Part shown: piece after piece, positions 21,307-30,237 of the stretch
How positions within the stretch are numbered: position 1 is the stretch's first letter
Layout: each line of letters opens with the position of its first letter
Origin: Prevotella sp.
Lineage (GTDB): Bacteria; Bacteroidota; Bacteroidia; Bacteroidales; Bacteroidaceae
DNA: 64,000 nucleotides
Direction: 5' to 3'
NCBI GenBank assembly: GCA_024681875.1
Contig: JAILAA010000133.1
Location: 1-64,000 of the forward strand
Program-made: the position numbers and the translations under genes
Notes under the pieces: generated by a model
What the model was told of the DNA's origin: nothing
Seen by the model: only the letters and a program-made list of their open reading frames with translations
Databases searched by the model: none

Positions 21307-22446
21307 TCAATCTTCCTCCGGTTGTACTCTGATAAGTCGCTCGATAAAGTCGTCGGCGTCGGCTTTCGTGAGACATAGTGGCGGCAACAGGCGCAGGATG
21401 TCCTGCCCGGCAGCACCCGTAAAGCAATGCTCATGCCTGATGAGTGGCTTGCGCACCAGCTTGTGCGGCATGTCGAGCTCGATGCCAATCATCAGACCGC
21501 GTCCGCGCACCTCCTTGATGTGCGAGCTGCCGATGTTGCGGATGCCTTCCATCAAATAATCGCCAATAACACGGGCGTTCTCCACCAGTCCTTCCCCTTC
21601 CATTACGTCGAGCGTAGCCAAAGCGGCTGCGCAGGCTAAATGGTTACCACCGAAAGTAGTTCCTAACTGTCCATATACGGGCTCAAACTCGGGGCTGATC
21701 ATGACGGCACCCATCGGGAAGCCGTTGGCGATGCCCTTGGCCATTGTAATAATGTCGGGTTTGATGCCTAACCACTGGTGGGCGAAGAACTTTCCGCTAC
21801 GCCCGTAACCACACTGAATCTCGTCGGCTATAAGGGGCACATGGTAGCGCTTGCAGGCGTAGGCCAGCTTCTGTGCGAACTCAGGCGTAGCCATCTGTAT
21901 GCCGCCCACACCCTGTATGCACTCAAGGATGACGGCAGCGATGCCGCCACGTGACAATTCGCGAATCCAAGGCTCAATATCGTTCAGTGGCAGGAAACGC
22001 ACATGGTGGTTGTCGTTGATGGGAGCCACAATCTTACGATTATGAGTTACCTCCACGGCCAAAGAGGTACGGCCATGGAAAGCACCCTCGCAAGAGAGCA
22101 CGCGGGTGTTGCCCGTCTTGAACGACGCCAGCTTCAGCGCGTTCTCGTTGGCCTCAGCGCCGCTATTAATTAAAAAGAGCTGATAGTCTTCGTAGCCGCT
22201 GGCCTTGCCCAAACGCTCAGCCAGTTCTACCTGTAGCTTGTTCACCACAGAGTTTGAGTAGAAAGCGATTTTGTTCAGTTGCTCCGTCACTTTCTCTATA
22301 TAATGTGGATGCGAATGTCCGATGCTGATGACAGCGTGACCGCCATAAAGGTCGAGATACTCCTGCCCCTTGTCATCCCACACCCTACAGCCTTGCCCTT
22401 TGACGATGTTCACGTCGAAGAGCGGGTAAACGTCGAATAGTTTCAT
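21307..22446 (-). CDS. argD: acetyl/succinylornithine aminotransferase
   Basis: PLP-dependent class III aminotransferase making N-acylornithine in arginine synthesis. MKLFDVYPLFDVNIVKG at 22446 is the start; the longer frame upstream passes through the promoter. PLP-binding features include INSGAEANENALK, GAFHGRT, ADEIQCGYGRSG and the lysine motif ITMAKGIANGFPMGA. Length is 379. It is first in the argD-proC-cysS-argF'-terC-M64 run behind the promoter at 22469. argC, argG and argB are not in the window. Confidence 0.9.
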   Translation of the reverse strand: MKLFDVYPLFDVNIVKGQGCRVWDDKGQEYLDLYGGHAVISIGHSHPHYIEKVTEQLNKIAFYSNSVVNKLQVELAERLGKASGYEDYQLFLINSGAEANENALKLASFKTGNTRVLSCEGAFHGRTSLAVEVTHNRKIVAPINDNHHVRFLPLNDIEPWIRELSRGGIAAVILECIQGVGGIQMATPEFAQKLAYACKRYHVPLIADEIQCGYGRSGKFFAHQWLGIKPDIITMAKGIANGFPMGAVMISPEFEPVYGQLGTTFGGNHLACAAALATLDVMEGEGLVENARVIGDYLMEGIRNIGSSHIKEVRGRGLMIGIELDMPHKLVRKPLIRHEHCFTGAAGQDILRLLPPLCLTKADADDFIERLIRVQPEED

Positions 22447-22468
22447 GTTGCTTGGTTTTATACTGCGG

Positions 22469-22477
22469 GCAAAATTA
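22469..22477 (-). promoter_or_regulatory. -7 box of the argD transcript
   Basis: On the minus strand the sequence is TAATTTTGC, 22 nt upstream of the argD ATG, preceded by a T-rich run. It is the only clear promoter for the arginine/cysS cluster. Confidence 0.65.
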
Positions 22478-22554
22478 CGAAAAAAACCTGAATCTCCTGC
22501 AAAAACTAAGTTATTTTTTCGGAAAACACTATTGAAAAGAAACACAGGTAAATG

Positions 22555-24030
22555 CTATTGCGGCGCCAGGTTTCGTCCTGCATCAATGCGCAGGAAGATG
22601 AAAAGCAAGAACGTAAAGCCCCACAGCGAAGATCCTCCATAACTGAAGAAAGGCAGTGGTATGCCGATGACGGGCGTCATTCCTAACACCATACCCACGT
22701 TGATGAATACATGGAAGAGGAAGATGCTGAGCACACAGTATCCATAAACACGCCCGAAGGTAGTAGACTGTCTCTCAGCCACATGCACCAGTCGTAAAAT
22801 CAGGATGAGGAAGAGCAAGAGCACACCTGCGGCTCCCACGAAGCCCTGCTCCTCGCCAACGGTGCAGAAGATGAAGTCGGTGTCCTGCTCAGGCACGTAT
22901 TTCAATTTGGTCTGAGTACCATTGAGGAAGCCTTTTCCAGTTAAGCCGCCAGAGCCGATGGCAATCTCGCTTTGGTGCACGTTATAACCCGCACCACGCA
23001 GGTCTTCCTCCATTCCCAACAATACGTTGATGCGTGTGCGTTGGTGCGGCTCCAGCACATGGTTGAGCGCATAGTCGGCTCCGTGGAAGAAAAGCACTGA
23101 GCCAACGGCAAAAAACGCTATCCAAAGCCAGGGGCGTATCCTCGTGACAGCCGCCTGCCACAGCAACCAGCTGATGAGCACGACGCAGATGCCCAGCTGA
23201 ATCCAATAGATATTAAAGGGAATGACATAGAATGCAAAGGCCAGACTGATAAGCGTCAGCCCCACGCTACCCGCAAGTGCCCATAAAGCCTGTTTCCATT
23301 TCTGCAAGTAGACACCCACCATGACCGCCGTGAATACCTGAATAGCCAACAGCACGACAAAGCGTCCCACATACGTGGGCGTGTCAAACAGCTGCACCTC
23401 GCTGTAGCGGATGCCTACGACGAAGTAAAACACCATGGCCACCGCCGTGAACAGCACAGAGCCAGTCATGCCCTCACGATAGAGCATCAGGAAAAACGAC
23501 AGGTAAACCAGTGCCGAACCCGTTTCGCGCTGCATTACAATGAACAGCATCGGCGTGAAGATGATGGCTAGGGTGCGCAGGAAATCCTTCATGCCATGGA
23601 TGTCGTAATCGCGCCGTGACATATATTTCGCCAACGCCAGCGCTGTAGCAAACTTCGCAAACTCAGCGGGTTGCAGCCGCAACGGCCCTAACACAAGCCA
23701 AGAGCGTGAGCCCTTGATGCTGTGCGGGTTGAAGATGGTGGCGAAGAGCAGCAACAGCATCATGCCGAAGATGACGTAAGCAAACATGTCGAAGTAGCTG
23801 TCGTCGAGCAATAGGATAAAGAACGCCAGCACCATTGACGTGCCAATCCAGACAATCTGCATACCCGAGCGCGTATCGAGTGAGAAGAGGTCTACGTCGC
23901 TGCCCAACTCGTAGCTGGCACCGCAGACACTGGCCCAGCCGCACGACAACAAGACAACATAGATAAGTATTGTCCAGTAGTCGAGTGAGCGCAGCACACC
24001 TTTCTTTTCTTCTCCGTATCGGTCAACCAT
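22555..24030 (-). CDS. rodA: rod-shape-determining glycosyltransferase RodA (SEDS)
   Basis: SEDS peptidoglycan polymerase of the elongation machinery, with about ten membrane segments. Visible signatures: LGPLRLQPAEFAKFATALALAK, MQRETGSALVYL, GGLTGKGFLNGTQTKLKYVPEQDTDFIF and GIPLPFFSYGGSS. The second contains conserved charged residues, and the loop before DFIF is the expected catalytic/partner region. The 491 residues are somewhat longer than E. coli RodA because of extra membrane segments in the middle, which is common in Bacteroidetes. The usual partner PBP2 and mreBCD are not adjacent; the upstream neighbour is GH115, 33 nt away. Confidence 0.9.
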   Translation of the reverse strand: MVDRYGEEKKGVLRSLDYWTILIYVVLLSCGWASVCGASYELGSDVDLFSLDTRSGMQIVWIGTSMVLAFFILLLDDSYFDMFAYVIFGMMLLLLFATIFNPHSIKGSRSWLVLGPLRLQPAEFAKFATALALAKYMSRRDYDIHGMKDFLRTLAIIFTPMLFIVMQRETGSALVYLSFFLMLYREGMTGSVLFTAVAMVFYFVVGIRYSEVQLFDTPTYVGRFVVLLAIQVFTAVMVGVYLQKWKQALWALAGSVGLTLISLAFAFYVIPFNIYWIQLGICVVLISWLLWQAAVTRIRPWLWIAFFAVGSVLFFHGADYALNHVLEPHQRTRINVLLGMEEDLRGAGYNVHQSEIAIGSGGLTGKGFLNGTQTKLKYVPEQDTDFIFCTVGEEQGFVGAAGVLLLFLILILRLVHVAERQSTTFGRVYGYCVLSIFLFHVFINVGMVLGMTPVIGIPLPFFSYGGSSLWGFTFLLFIFLRIDAGRNLAPQ

Positions 24031-24063
24031 ACGTTAGTAACTCGCCTATTTTCTATTCTTCGA

Positions 24064-26556
24064 TTACTGTTCTTTTATGTAGTATGACTCGTCGCCAAAG
24101 AGGTAAGTCTTCGGCAGCGCCTCGGTAGACACCACGACTTTTTCGAACACGATGGCAGGATCCATCGGACACAGTGTCAGTGTGTGCAGACCGTCGGACG
24201 TGGAACCGCTAAGGCTGACGTGACTCTCCACCACGCGTCGGGCTACGGTGGGATAGTAAACAGAATAGATGTTCTCGGGCTTCTCGTTCAGTTTCTCGTT
24301 AAAATTCACGACAATAGGCTCGCCGTCATCCAATTGTACAGTAAAAGAGAGACCGCCTTTGTTTAGGAAATCAAGCGTCGACTTTGTCACCACGAGCACG
24401 TTGGCCTTAGCCAGTGCCGGACCGCTCCATTTGTAAACCAGTTTTGCATTTTCCACGGACTCCGTGTATGGCATGAGGGCCACGCCGCTACGCGTGCGAC
24501 CCATGTCAGGTAATATGGTCCAATCGGTGTTTGGAGCTGACGTAGACGAGAAAAAGTGTTCGGCTTCCATCGTCACCGTACCTTCTTTCATGGTGAACAA
24601 ATAACCACCAGCCGTCGTATCGCTAATCTGCTGCACACGCGGCATCATATCACGTGGGAAATTGTCATTCCACGAGCGGTAGCCAATGTGCTTCTGAGTC
24701 ATCATGCCATTCCACTTGCCACCGGCCATGTCGTGGTTATAGGCGGCACAGAGCAGCGAGTCGCGATGGAAGGCCTCTGCCACGCGCTCTGCCCAGAGGT
24801 TGGCATCGGGCGATCTTTGTGCAGCAAGTTTCTGATTCATGGCCTGCGCGAAATAGAGCTGATGCAGGTTCGACATGGCTTGCGTAGGGAAGAGAATGAG
24901 CTGCTGGTAGGCATCGCGCTGCTGTGATTCCAAGGTAAGATACTGGCGCAGGGCTTCCGTCTCCAAGCGCATATACTCATCGGCCACCTGCTGCCATTCG
25001 CCCGTCTCGACATTGTAGGTACGAGCATCAAGCATTTCGGGCGTACAACGACCGTTGAGCTTGCAGAGACGGTTCAGGATGCGTGCGGCCTCAGGGCCTT
25101 GCGCCGGGCCGAACTGCTGGGTGCAGAAGGCGTTTGTGTGTGTCGCGACGACATCGCGGCTCACTGAGCTGGGGTTCCACGCCATATCCATGAACAGCGT
25201 GATGGGATATTCCATTGGCTTCAGGTCGCCCACATTGAGAATCCACATGCGGCGGATGCCGTAGTCATAGGCCAGCGTCAGCTGCTCCCACATGTTCTGC
25301 GACGGTGTGACATTCAGCCACTTTGTATTCCTTGGTGCACCAACGTAGTCCACATGGTAATACAATCCCCAGCCGCCTTTATGAGTTGAGTGTTTAGTGT
25401 TAAGAGTTGAGAGTGATGGTACGCGGCGCACATTGCCCCAGTTGTCATCGCAGAGCAGCATGATGACGTCATCGGGCACACGCATTCCAGCATCGTAGTA
25501 GTCGAGCACCTCCTTGTAGAGTGCCCATACCTGCGTCGTCTCTTTCGCTGGGCGGCCCGTCACCTCCTTGATGATGCGTCGCTGATTCTCAACGACAGTC
25601 TGCAGCAGCTTTGTGTCGGCATCTTTGCTCATCGCCTCATCGCCGTCGCCGCGCATACCGATGGTTACCATGTCCTCAGTGCCCTTCATGCGCTCGATGC
25701 CCTCGCGGAAGAAGCGGTCGAGGTTATCCTTGTTGGTTGCATAGTTCCAAGGACCCCAATCCCGACGATGACGAGCATACTCCTGATGATTGCGGGCCAT
25801 CGGTTCATGGTGGCTAGTGCCGATGATGACGCCCATGCGGTCGGCCGTCTTACCATTCTCCGGGTCATCGGCGTAGAATGCCCAGCTCCACATGGCAGGC
25901 CACAACATGTTTCCTCGCAGGCGTAAGATAAGCTCAAAGACCTTCTCATAGAAGCGGTGGTCGCCATAATTGGTGCCCCACGTGTTCTTCACCCACGACG
26001 TGAGGCACGGTGCTTCGTCGTTGAGGAACAGTCCGCGGAACTCCACTGCCGGCTCACCGTCGGAAAAGACACCTTTCTTTATATACGCGTGCGTGTGAAG
26101 CTCTATGGGCACATCCATCCACCAATACCACGGCGATACGCCTAACTGCTCGCTCAGCTCGTAGATGCCATAGACCGTACCGCGCCTATCACTGCCGGCA
26201 ATAACCAGCTGCTGTCCCACGGTAGTAATGATGAACTTCTCGCGACGACCTTTGAGGTCGGGCAGCAAGCCCTTCTTTGCCAAATGGTCTATCTCAGCGT
26301 TCTTGCCCAAGGTACCGATGAGTAGCGTCAGACCTCCCGAAGCGACGGGCGAGTGGTGTAGCGCATTAGCCAAGTCCTGTCTGAGATGGCCGATGGCAAT
26401 CTTCACCGCTTCATAGTCGTCTTCGCTATAACAGATGGAATCTGTACACAGCAATGTTGCTTCCTCTTCGGGCACAAAGCTTACGAAACGCTCCGCAGCC
26501 ATTCCTGTCGTGCAAAACGCCAATGCCATGACCCATGTCAACATTTTTTTCTTCAT
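24064..26556 (-). CDS. alpha-glucuronidase, GH115 (second copy)
   Basis: Exported GH115 enzyme, diverged paralogue of the one at 7-9.4 kb. Signal peptide about 1-20 (MALAFCTTGMAA). Shared family blocks: GVSPWYWWMDVPI, GLFLNDEAPCLTSW, LRLRGNMLWPAMW, GTSHHEPMARN, MVTIGMRGDGDEAM, LLCDDNWGNVRR and WILNVGDLKPMEYP. Length is 830. A word repeat encodes LSTLNTKHSTHKGG just after the RRVPS block and stays in frame. With the adjacent GH127 and isomerase-like gene it forms a second, minus-strand set of hydrolases for the same kind of sugars as the first operon. Confidence 0.88.
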   Translation of the reverse strand: MKKKMLTWVMALAFCTTGMAAERFVSFVPEEEATLLCTDSICYSEDDYEAVKIAIGHLRQDLANALHHSPVASGGLTLLIGTLGKNAEIDHLAKKGLLPDLKGRREKFIITTVGQQLVIAGSDRRGTVYGIYELSEQLGVSPWYWWMDVPIELHTHAYIKKGVFSDGEPAVEFRGLFLNDEAPCLTSWVKNTWGTNYGDHRFYEKVFELILRLRGNMLWPAMWSWAFYADDPENGKTADRMGVIIGTSHHEPMARNHQEYARHRRDWGPWNYATNKDNLDRFFREGIERMKGTEDMVTIGMRGDGDEAMSKDADTKLLQTVVENQRRIIKEVTGRPAKETTQVWALYKEVLDYYDAGMRVPDDVIMLLCDDNWGNVRRVPSLSTLNTKHSTHKGGWGLYYHVDYVGAPRNTKWLNVTPSQNMWEQLTLAYDYGIRRMWILNVGDLKPMEYPITLFMDMAWNPSSVSRDVVATHTNAFCTQQFGPAQGPEAARILNRLCKLNGRCTPEMLDARTYNVETGEWQQVADEYMRLETEALRQYLTLESQQRDAYQQLILFPTQAMSNLHQLYFAQAMNQKLAAQRSPDANLWAERVAEAFHRDSLLCAAYNHDMAGGKWNGMMTQKHIGYRSWNDNFPRDMMPRVQQISDTTAGGYLFTMKEGTVTMEAEHFFSSTSAPNTDWTILPDMGRTRSGVALMPYTESVENAKLVYKWSGPALAKANVLVVTKSTLDFLNKGGLSFTVQLDDGEPIVVNFNEKLNEKPENIYSVYYPTVARRVVESHVSLSGSTSDGLHTLTLCPMDPAIVFEKVVVSTEALPKTYLFGDESYYIKEQ
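25382..25414. repeat. AGAGTTGAG word repeat inside the second GH115 gene
   Basis: GAGTTGAGTGTTTAGTG, TTAAGAGTTGAGAGTGA are overlapping variants of one word and encode SLSTLNTKHST on the coding strand. They are related to the TCAACTCC tandem copies in GH127 (26836) and nadB (49527). Confidence 0.5.
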
Positions 26557-26589
26557 AATCGTAATAAGTTCTGGGGGTGTTTCTTTGAA

Positions 26590-28749
26590 TTAATAGACGG
26601 CCGGCATCCACACCGTCATCTCACTTTTGCCGCGGTTTCCCCAAGCATAATAGGGAATGAGGCGAATGGTCTTAGGTTGCTTGTGCGCAGAGACGGCTCT
26701 ATATAGCTGGCCGCTCCAGGAAGTCTCGTCACGCACGAAAGCCTCTGTCTCTAAAGCCATCATTCTGCTGCCGTCGATGGTAGTCTCCACGGTGCGGAAT
26801 GTAGCCGTTACAGGTAAAGCGATGTCATCGATAGAGGAGTTGGGGAGTTGAGGAGTTGAGGAGTTGAGATCAATGCTCTCTAAGCAATATACGATGGGAC
26901 CACGCATCACGGCCACCTGGCCGCGGCTCTCCTCCACCAGCGGGTTGGCTTCAACAATGACAGCCTCCATGGGCATGTCATAAGTGATGACGTCTCCCTT
27001 TTTCCACACACGATTGATGACGATATAGCCCTGCTCCGTCTGCGTACCGACAGCCATGCCGTTGACATGAACGGTAGGTACATGCGTCCATGACGGCACG
27101 CGCAGCGCAATGGCGAAAGTGGTGCCTCGGCGGCACTTCAGCGCCTCAAGGGTTAGCGTGACATAGCCGTTCCAAGGATAGTCGGTATGCTGTGTCAGCG
27201 TGATGTCGCCTACCCCGCCAATAGTCGTCTGCAAACGGCTCTCACCAAAAGTATTGACATACAGCCGTCGCGGAGCAGTGGTGTAGAGATAATCCTGTGC
27301 CTGGCAGAGCGTGCGCAACGTGTTCGGCGGGCAGCAGAAGCAAGAGATGAGTTTCTTACGTTCCTTCGGCCAACGCAGCTTATAGGGAAGTTCGTCACTG
27401 AGTCGCAGCGGATTGGTGTAGAAGTATTTCTCGCCGTCTAAGGATATGCCCGGCAGGACGCTGTTATAGAGGCAGTTCTCTACCACATCCATGTACTTTG
27501 CGTTGGCCGTGGCCTGCAGCATACGCCAGTTGAAAAGCATGTTGCCGATGTTTGCGCAAGTCTCGTTGTGTGCTGTACTGTGCGGCAGCTGATAGGGACG
27601 GCCATAGCTCTGGTGCACCTTCTGTATGCTGTCAGGCGTATAGTTCGTGCCGTCGGGCGAGGTTCCGTCGTAGAGAGCTCCACAGGCACCGTTGATGTAC
27701 ATTTTGCGCGTGACGATGTCCTGCCAGATGCTTGTAAGATTGCGCATCAGCTGCTCCTCGCCGCTCTCCAGATAGAGGTCAGCCACGCCGGCGTAAAGAT
27801 AGTTGGCACGCACGGCGTGACCCATGGCGCGGTACTGCTGACGGAAGGGTATGCGGTCCTGGTTGTCGTCAGTGCCGTTTACGACCATGCCACGGATGTC
27901 GATGAACTTCTTCAGCAGATCAAGATATTTCGAGTTGCCCGTCTCTCGGTAGAGCTCGGCCACCGCCATGTAATGCGAGGGGCAGATGGCGTTGCCGGCC
28001 AGCTCCTCGGGCGCGCGCTGACAGAAGTCGTAGAGGAAGTCGGCAGCCTTGACGCCGCAGTTGAAGAGCGTCGTCCTGCCTGTGGCACGTTTGTGAATAA
28101 TGCCGGCGGTAATGAGGTGGCCTAGGTTGTAGGTCTCGAAGTTGAGGCGGTTGGAGAAAGACCCATCCCCAGCGGACTCACCCCCAGTCCCTCCCTTGTA
28201 GGGAGGGGAGGGATTACCTTGTGTGGCAGGAGATGAGTCACCAGACCATGCGCCTTCTGCATCAGTTTGTACATCAGAAGAGGTATTCTCTCCCCCCCCT
28301 ACAAGGGAGGGGTTGGGGGAGAGTCCATTTCTCTCCTTGATGATGACGGGGGTGTGGATGTAGCCGTCGGGGCGCTGGGCCTTCTGGACGAGGCCGATGA
28401 AGCGGTCCATGATGGCATCGAGCTCGGCATCATGGGTCACGGCGTAAACGGAAGCAACAGCTTCCAGCCACTTGTACATGTCGCCGTCGTGGAACGGAGG
28501 GCCGTGGTGTTCGCCCTGCATCTCGCCTGCTGCGACAAGGAAATTGTTAAAGCCTTTGCCCTCCTTCGACTGCCACGTCTGCCACATGCTCTGCACGCTG
28601 GTCTTGCTCAGCACGTCGAAGCGCTCACCCCATAGGCCACCAGTCCATTGCACCGCCGTCAGCGGCACATTCTCCATTGCTTTCTGCGCCCCTGCGGAAC
28701 TAAATAATAACTGAAAAATGATAAATGACAAAAACAGTCCTTTCTTCAT
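26590..28749 (-). CDS. beta-L-arabinofuranosidase, GH127 (second copy)
   Basis: Exported GH127 enzyme. Signal peptide about 1-21. Catalytic landmarks are present: HNETCANIGNM (Glu/Cys pair) and ISCFCCPPNTLRT (Cys-Cys pair), as in HypBA1; the CCPPN form marks classical GH127. It carries three in-frame inserts: an element of 153 bp (28174-28326, 51 codons) between TPVIIKERNG and FSNRLNFETYNLGH, made of two inverted GC arms around a spacer, and a TCAACTCC word repeat (NSSTPQLPNSS) near the C-terminus. Without these it is of ordinary length, about 650. It starts 2 nt after the isomerase-like gene. Confidence 0.87.
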   Translation of the reverse strand: MKKGLFLSFIIFQLLFSSAGAQKAMENVPLTAVQWTGGLWGERFDVLSKTSVQSMWQTWQSKEGKGFNNFLVAAGEMQGEHHGPPFHDGDMYKWLEAVASVYAVTHDAELDAIMDRFIGLVQKAQRPDGYIHTPVIIKERNGLSPNPSLVGGGENTSSDVQTDAEGAWSGDSSPATQGNPSPPYKGGTGGESAGDGSFSNRLNFETYNLGHLITAGIIHKRATGRTTLFNCGVKAADFLYDFCQRAPEELAGNAICPSHYMAVAELYRETGNSKYLDLLKKFIDIRGMVVNGTDDNQDRIPFRQQYRAMGHAVRANYLYAGVADLYLESGEEQLMRNLTSIWQDIVTRKMYINGACGALYDGTSPDGTNYTPDSIQKVHQSYGRPYQLPHSTAHNETCANIGNMLFNWRMLQATANAKYMDVVENCLYNSVLPGISLDGEKYFYTNPLRLSDELPYKLRWPKERKKLISCFCCPPNTLRTLCQAQDYLYTTAPRRLYVNTFGESRLQTTIGGVGDITLTQHTDYPWNGYVTLTLEALKCRRGTTFAIALRVPSWTHVPTVHVNGMAVGTQTEQGYIVINRVWKKGDVITYDMPMEAVIVEANPLVEESRGQVAVMRGPIVYCLESIDLNSSTPQLPNSSIDDIALPVTATFRTVETTIDGSRMMALETEAFVRDETSWSGQLYRAVSAHKQPKTIRLIPYYAWGNRGKSEMTVWMPAVY
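26836..26868. repeat. GGAGTTGA octamer tandem repeat inside GH127
   Basis: Four consecutive 8-mers (GGAGTTGG, then three GGAGTTGA) encode LNSSTPQLPNSS on the coding strand. The same 8-mer, in complement, is tandemly repeated in nadB (49527-49562). Confidence 0.65.
28174..28326. mobile_element. 153-bp inverted-repeat mini-element inside GH127
   Basis: Ends are GGACTCACCCCC (28174-28185) and GGGGGAGAGTCC (28315-28326), complementary except for one base. Each arm continues with a CCCTCCC...GGGAGGGG palindrome (28186-28214 and 28287-28312) around a unique core. Length 153 is divisible by three and it is read through as 51 residues. It matches the element in GH35 at 46801-46947 in arms, order and reading frame (both begin LSPNPSL and end GGxGGES). 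No transposase lies nearby, so it would be non-autonomous. Confidence 0.65.
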
Positions 28750-28751
28750 TG

Positions 28752-30206
28752 CTAAATCTTCCCTCCTCTTGCTTTGATACGTTCATACCACGCCTCGCGC
28801 TCCTTGACCAGGTCGTAGCCGCGAGCTGACAGGTAGTTGTTGATGCGGCCTTTGTACTTGCCGAAGACCTCGTGCTTCTTCTTCGAGCTTTCCGCATCGA
28901 TGGCCAATTCGCGCGCCTCCTTCAGCCACGCCATGATTTGTTGCTTTTCCTCGTCGGTCAGCGTGGGAATCATGTCGCACTGAGCGTCGTAGGTCACTTT
29001 CACCACGTTGAAGGTCATCACGTCCTTCACCGTCTCAATCTGCTGTGGCGTGAGATAGAGTGACAAGTAGGCGTCGAAGTCAAAGTGTGAGCGGTAGAGC
29101 TTTGAGTCGCACTGCGCCTCGGCCAACTTTTTGTCGGTCTTTTTCAGCGAGTCGCGCTCAGCGTAGATATCATTCAGCTTAAAATAGCGATTACAGATGA
29201 TGTTGAGCACTGTCTGTCCCTGCAGTGTCCAGGTGATGCCCAGCTCGTCGGTGCATTTCTGTGCGCGCTTGATAATGGTCTGGACGTAGTCGGCAGACCG
29301 CCCGGCACTATCAAGGGCAACCTTCGGGGTGGGATACTCACTGAAGACGGTCTTCAGATAGTGCACGTTGGAGCCGTAGTTCATCTTGACGTTCTTCACC
29401 ATCGACGTATCACGGCTACGCTCTACGAAAAGCCAGCCATTCCAGTCCATCTGGTCTAGCGTCTGCCTGATCTGCGGCATATTGATGGCTGAGTCGTTGC
29501 ATAGCCAGACACGGTCGGTGTTCGAGGCATGGATGGCGCAGATATTCTTCGCCCCTAATCGCTTCATATCAGCGGCGATGTCGACGTGGTGCTCAATGGC
29601 CGTTTGAAACTTGTAAAAAATGCCGATTCCATCGCTCTTGATTTCCTTCAGCAGCTTCAAGTTACCTTTAGCGTCGAGCGGCGTGTCGATGCCCACACGC
29701 TTGCCGCGAGCCTTGGCGGCCTCGCCGATGTTGTGCAGACGTCTCACCACTTCCTTGCGTTTGGTCTTGTCGGTAGTCCAGTCATTGCCGCAGCCGCCCA
29801 ATGGCAGAAACGCCACCGTGACATGTCCCATGCGATCCATCGTGTCGAGGCAGTCGTTGACAAGCGCCAAATAATTATCGCGCTGCGTCAGGTCTTGGGC
29901 ATAAAAGCCACTCATGGCCACAGCACCAATACTAACCCCCAACGAATCGGCCACGTGGAGGAAGTGCTTAGCCTCGGCCTCATCGCGCAGCTTATTGTCC
30001 CACAGTTCGCGCTGGCCCAAACCACCCATGTCAAGTTCCACGCCGTCACAGGCCAAATCGCGGGCCAGCTCGAACTGCCCTAGCTTCTGACGTTTCAGCA
30101 CCATCCAATCACACACGCCAATGCGGTATTGCGTTGTCTGGGCCATTATGTCAGCCGCAAACAACAGCCATGCCAGCAATGGCAAAAGGAAACATATTTT
30201 TCTCAT
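28752..30206 (-). CDS. exported sugar isomerase/epimerase-like TIM barrel fused to a DUF3826-like domain
   Basis: ATG at 30206 is preferred; the longer frame begins at a GTG. A signal peptide (about 1-22) precedes a xylose-isomerase-like barrel (about 25-290) with GVCDWMVLKR, GVELDMGG, GIDTP, AIHASNTD and WNGWLFVERSRD. A C-terminal helical part (about 310-484; IIKRAQKCTDELGITW, CNRYFKLNDIYAERD, AWYERIKARGGK) resembles DUF3826. The two parts are more often separate proteins in Bacteroidetes (family knowledge, not checked). Exported members of this barrel family have unknown substrates. It is the first gene of a trio with GH127 and GH115, so it probably acts on the same glycan. Confidence 0.65.
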   Translation of the reverse strand: MRKICFLLPLLAWLLFAADIMAQTTQYRIGVCDWMVLKRQKLGQFELARDLACDGVELDMGGLGQRELWDNKLRDEAEAKHFLHVADSLGVSIGAVAMSGFYAQDLTQRDNYLALVNDCLDTMDRMGHVTVAFLPLGGCGNDWTTDKTKRKEVVRRLHNIGEAAKARGKRVGIDTPLDAKGNLKLLKEIKSDGIGIFYKFQTAIEHHVDIAADMKRLGAKNICAIHASNTDRVWLCNDSAINMPQIRQTLDQMDWNGWLFVERSRDTSMVKNVKMNYGSNVHYLKTVFSEYPTPKVALDSAGRSADYVQTIIKRAQKCTDELGITWTLQGQTVLNIICNRYFKLNDIYAERDSLKKTDKKLAEAQCDSKLYRSHFDFDAYLSLYLTPQQIETVKDVMTFNVVKVTYDAQCDMIPTLTDEEKQQIMAWLKEARELAIDAESSKKKHEVFGKYKGRINNYLSARGYDLVKEREAWYERIKARGGKI

Positions 30207-30237
30207 AGTTGACACGTTTTTTTCTGTCTTAGTAGGG

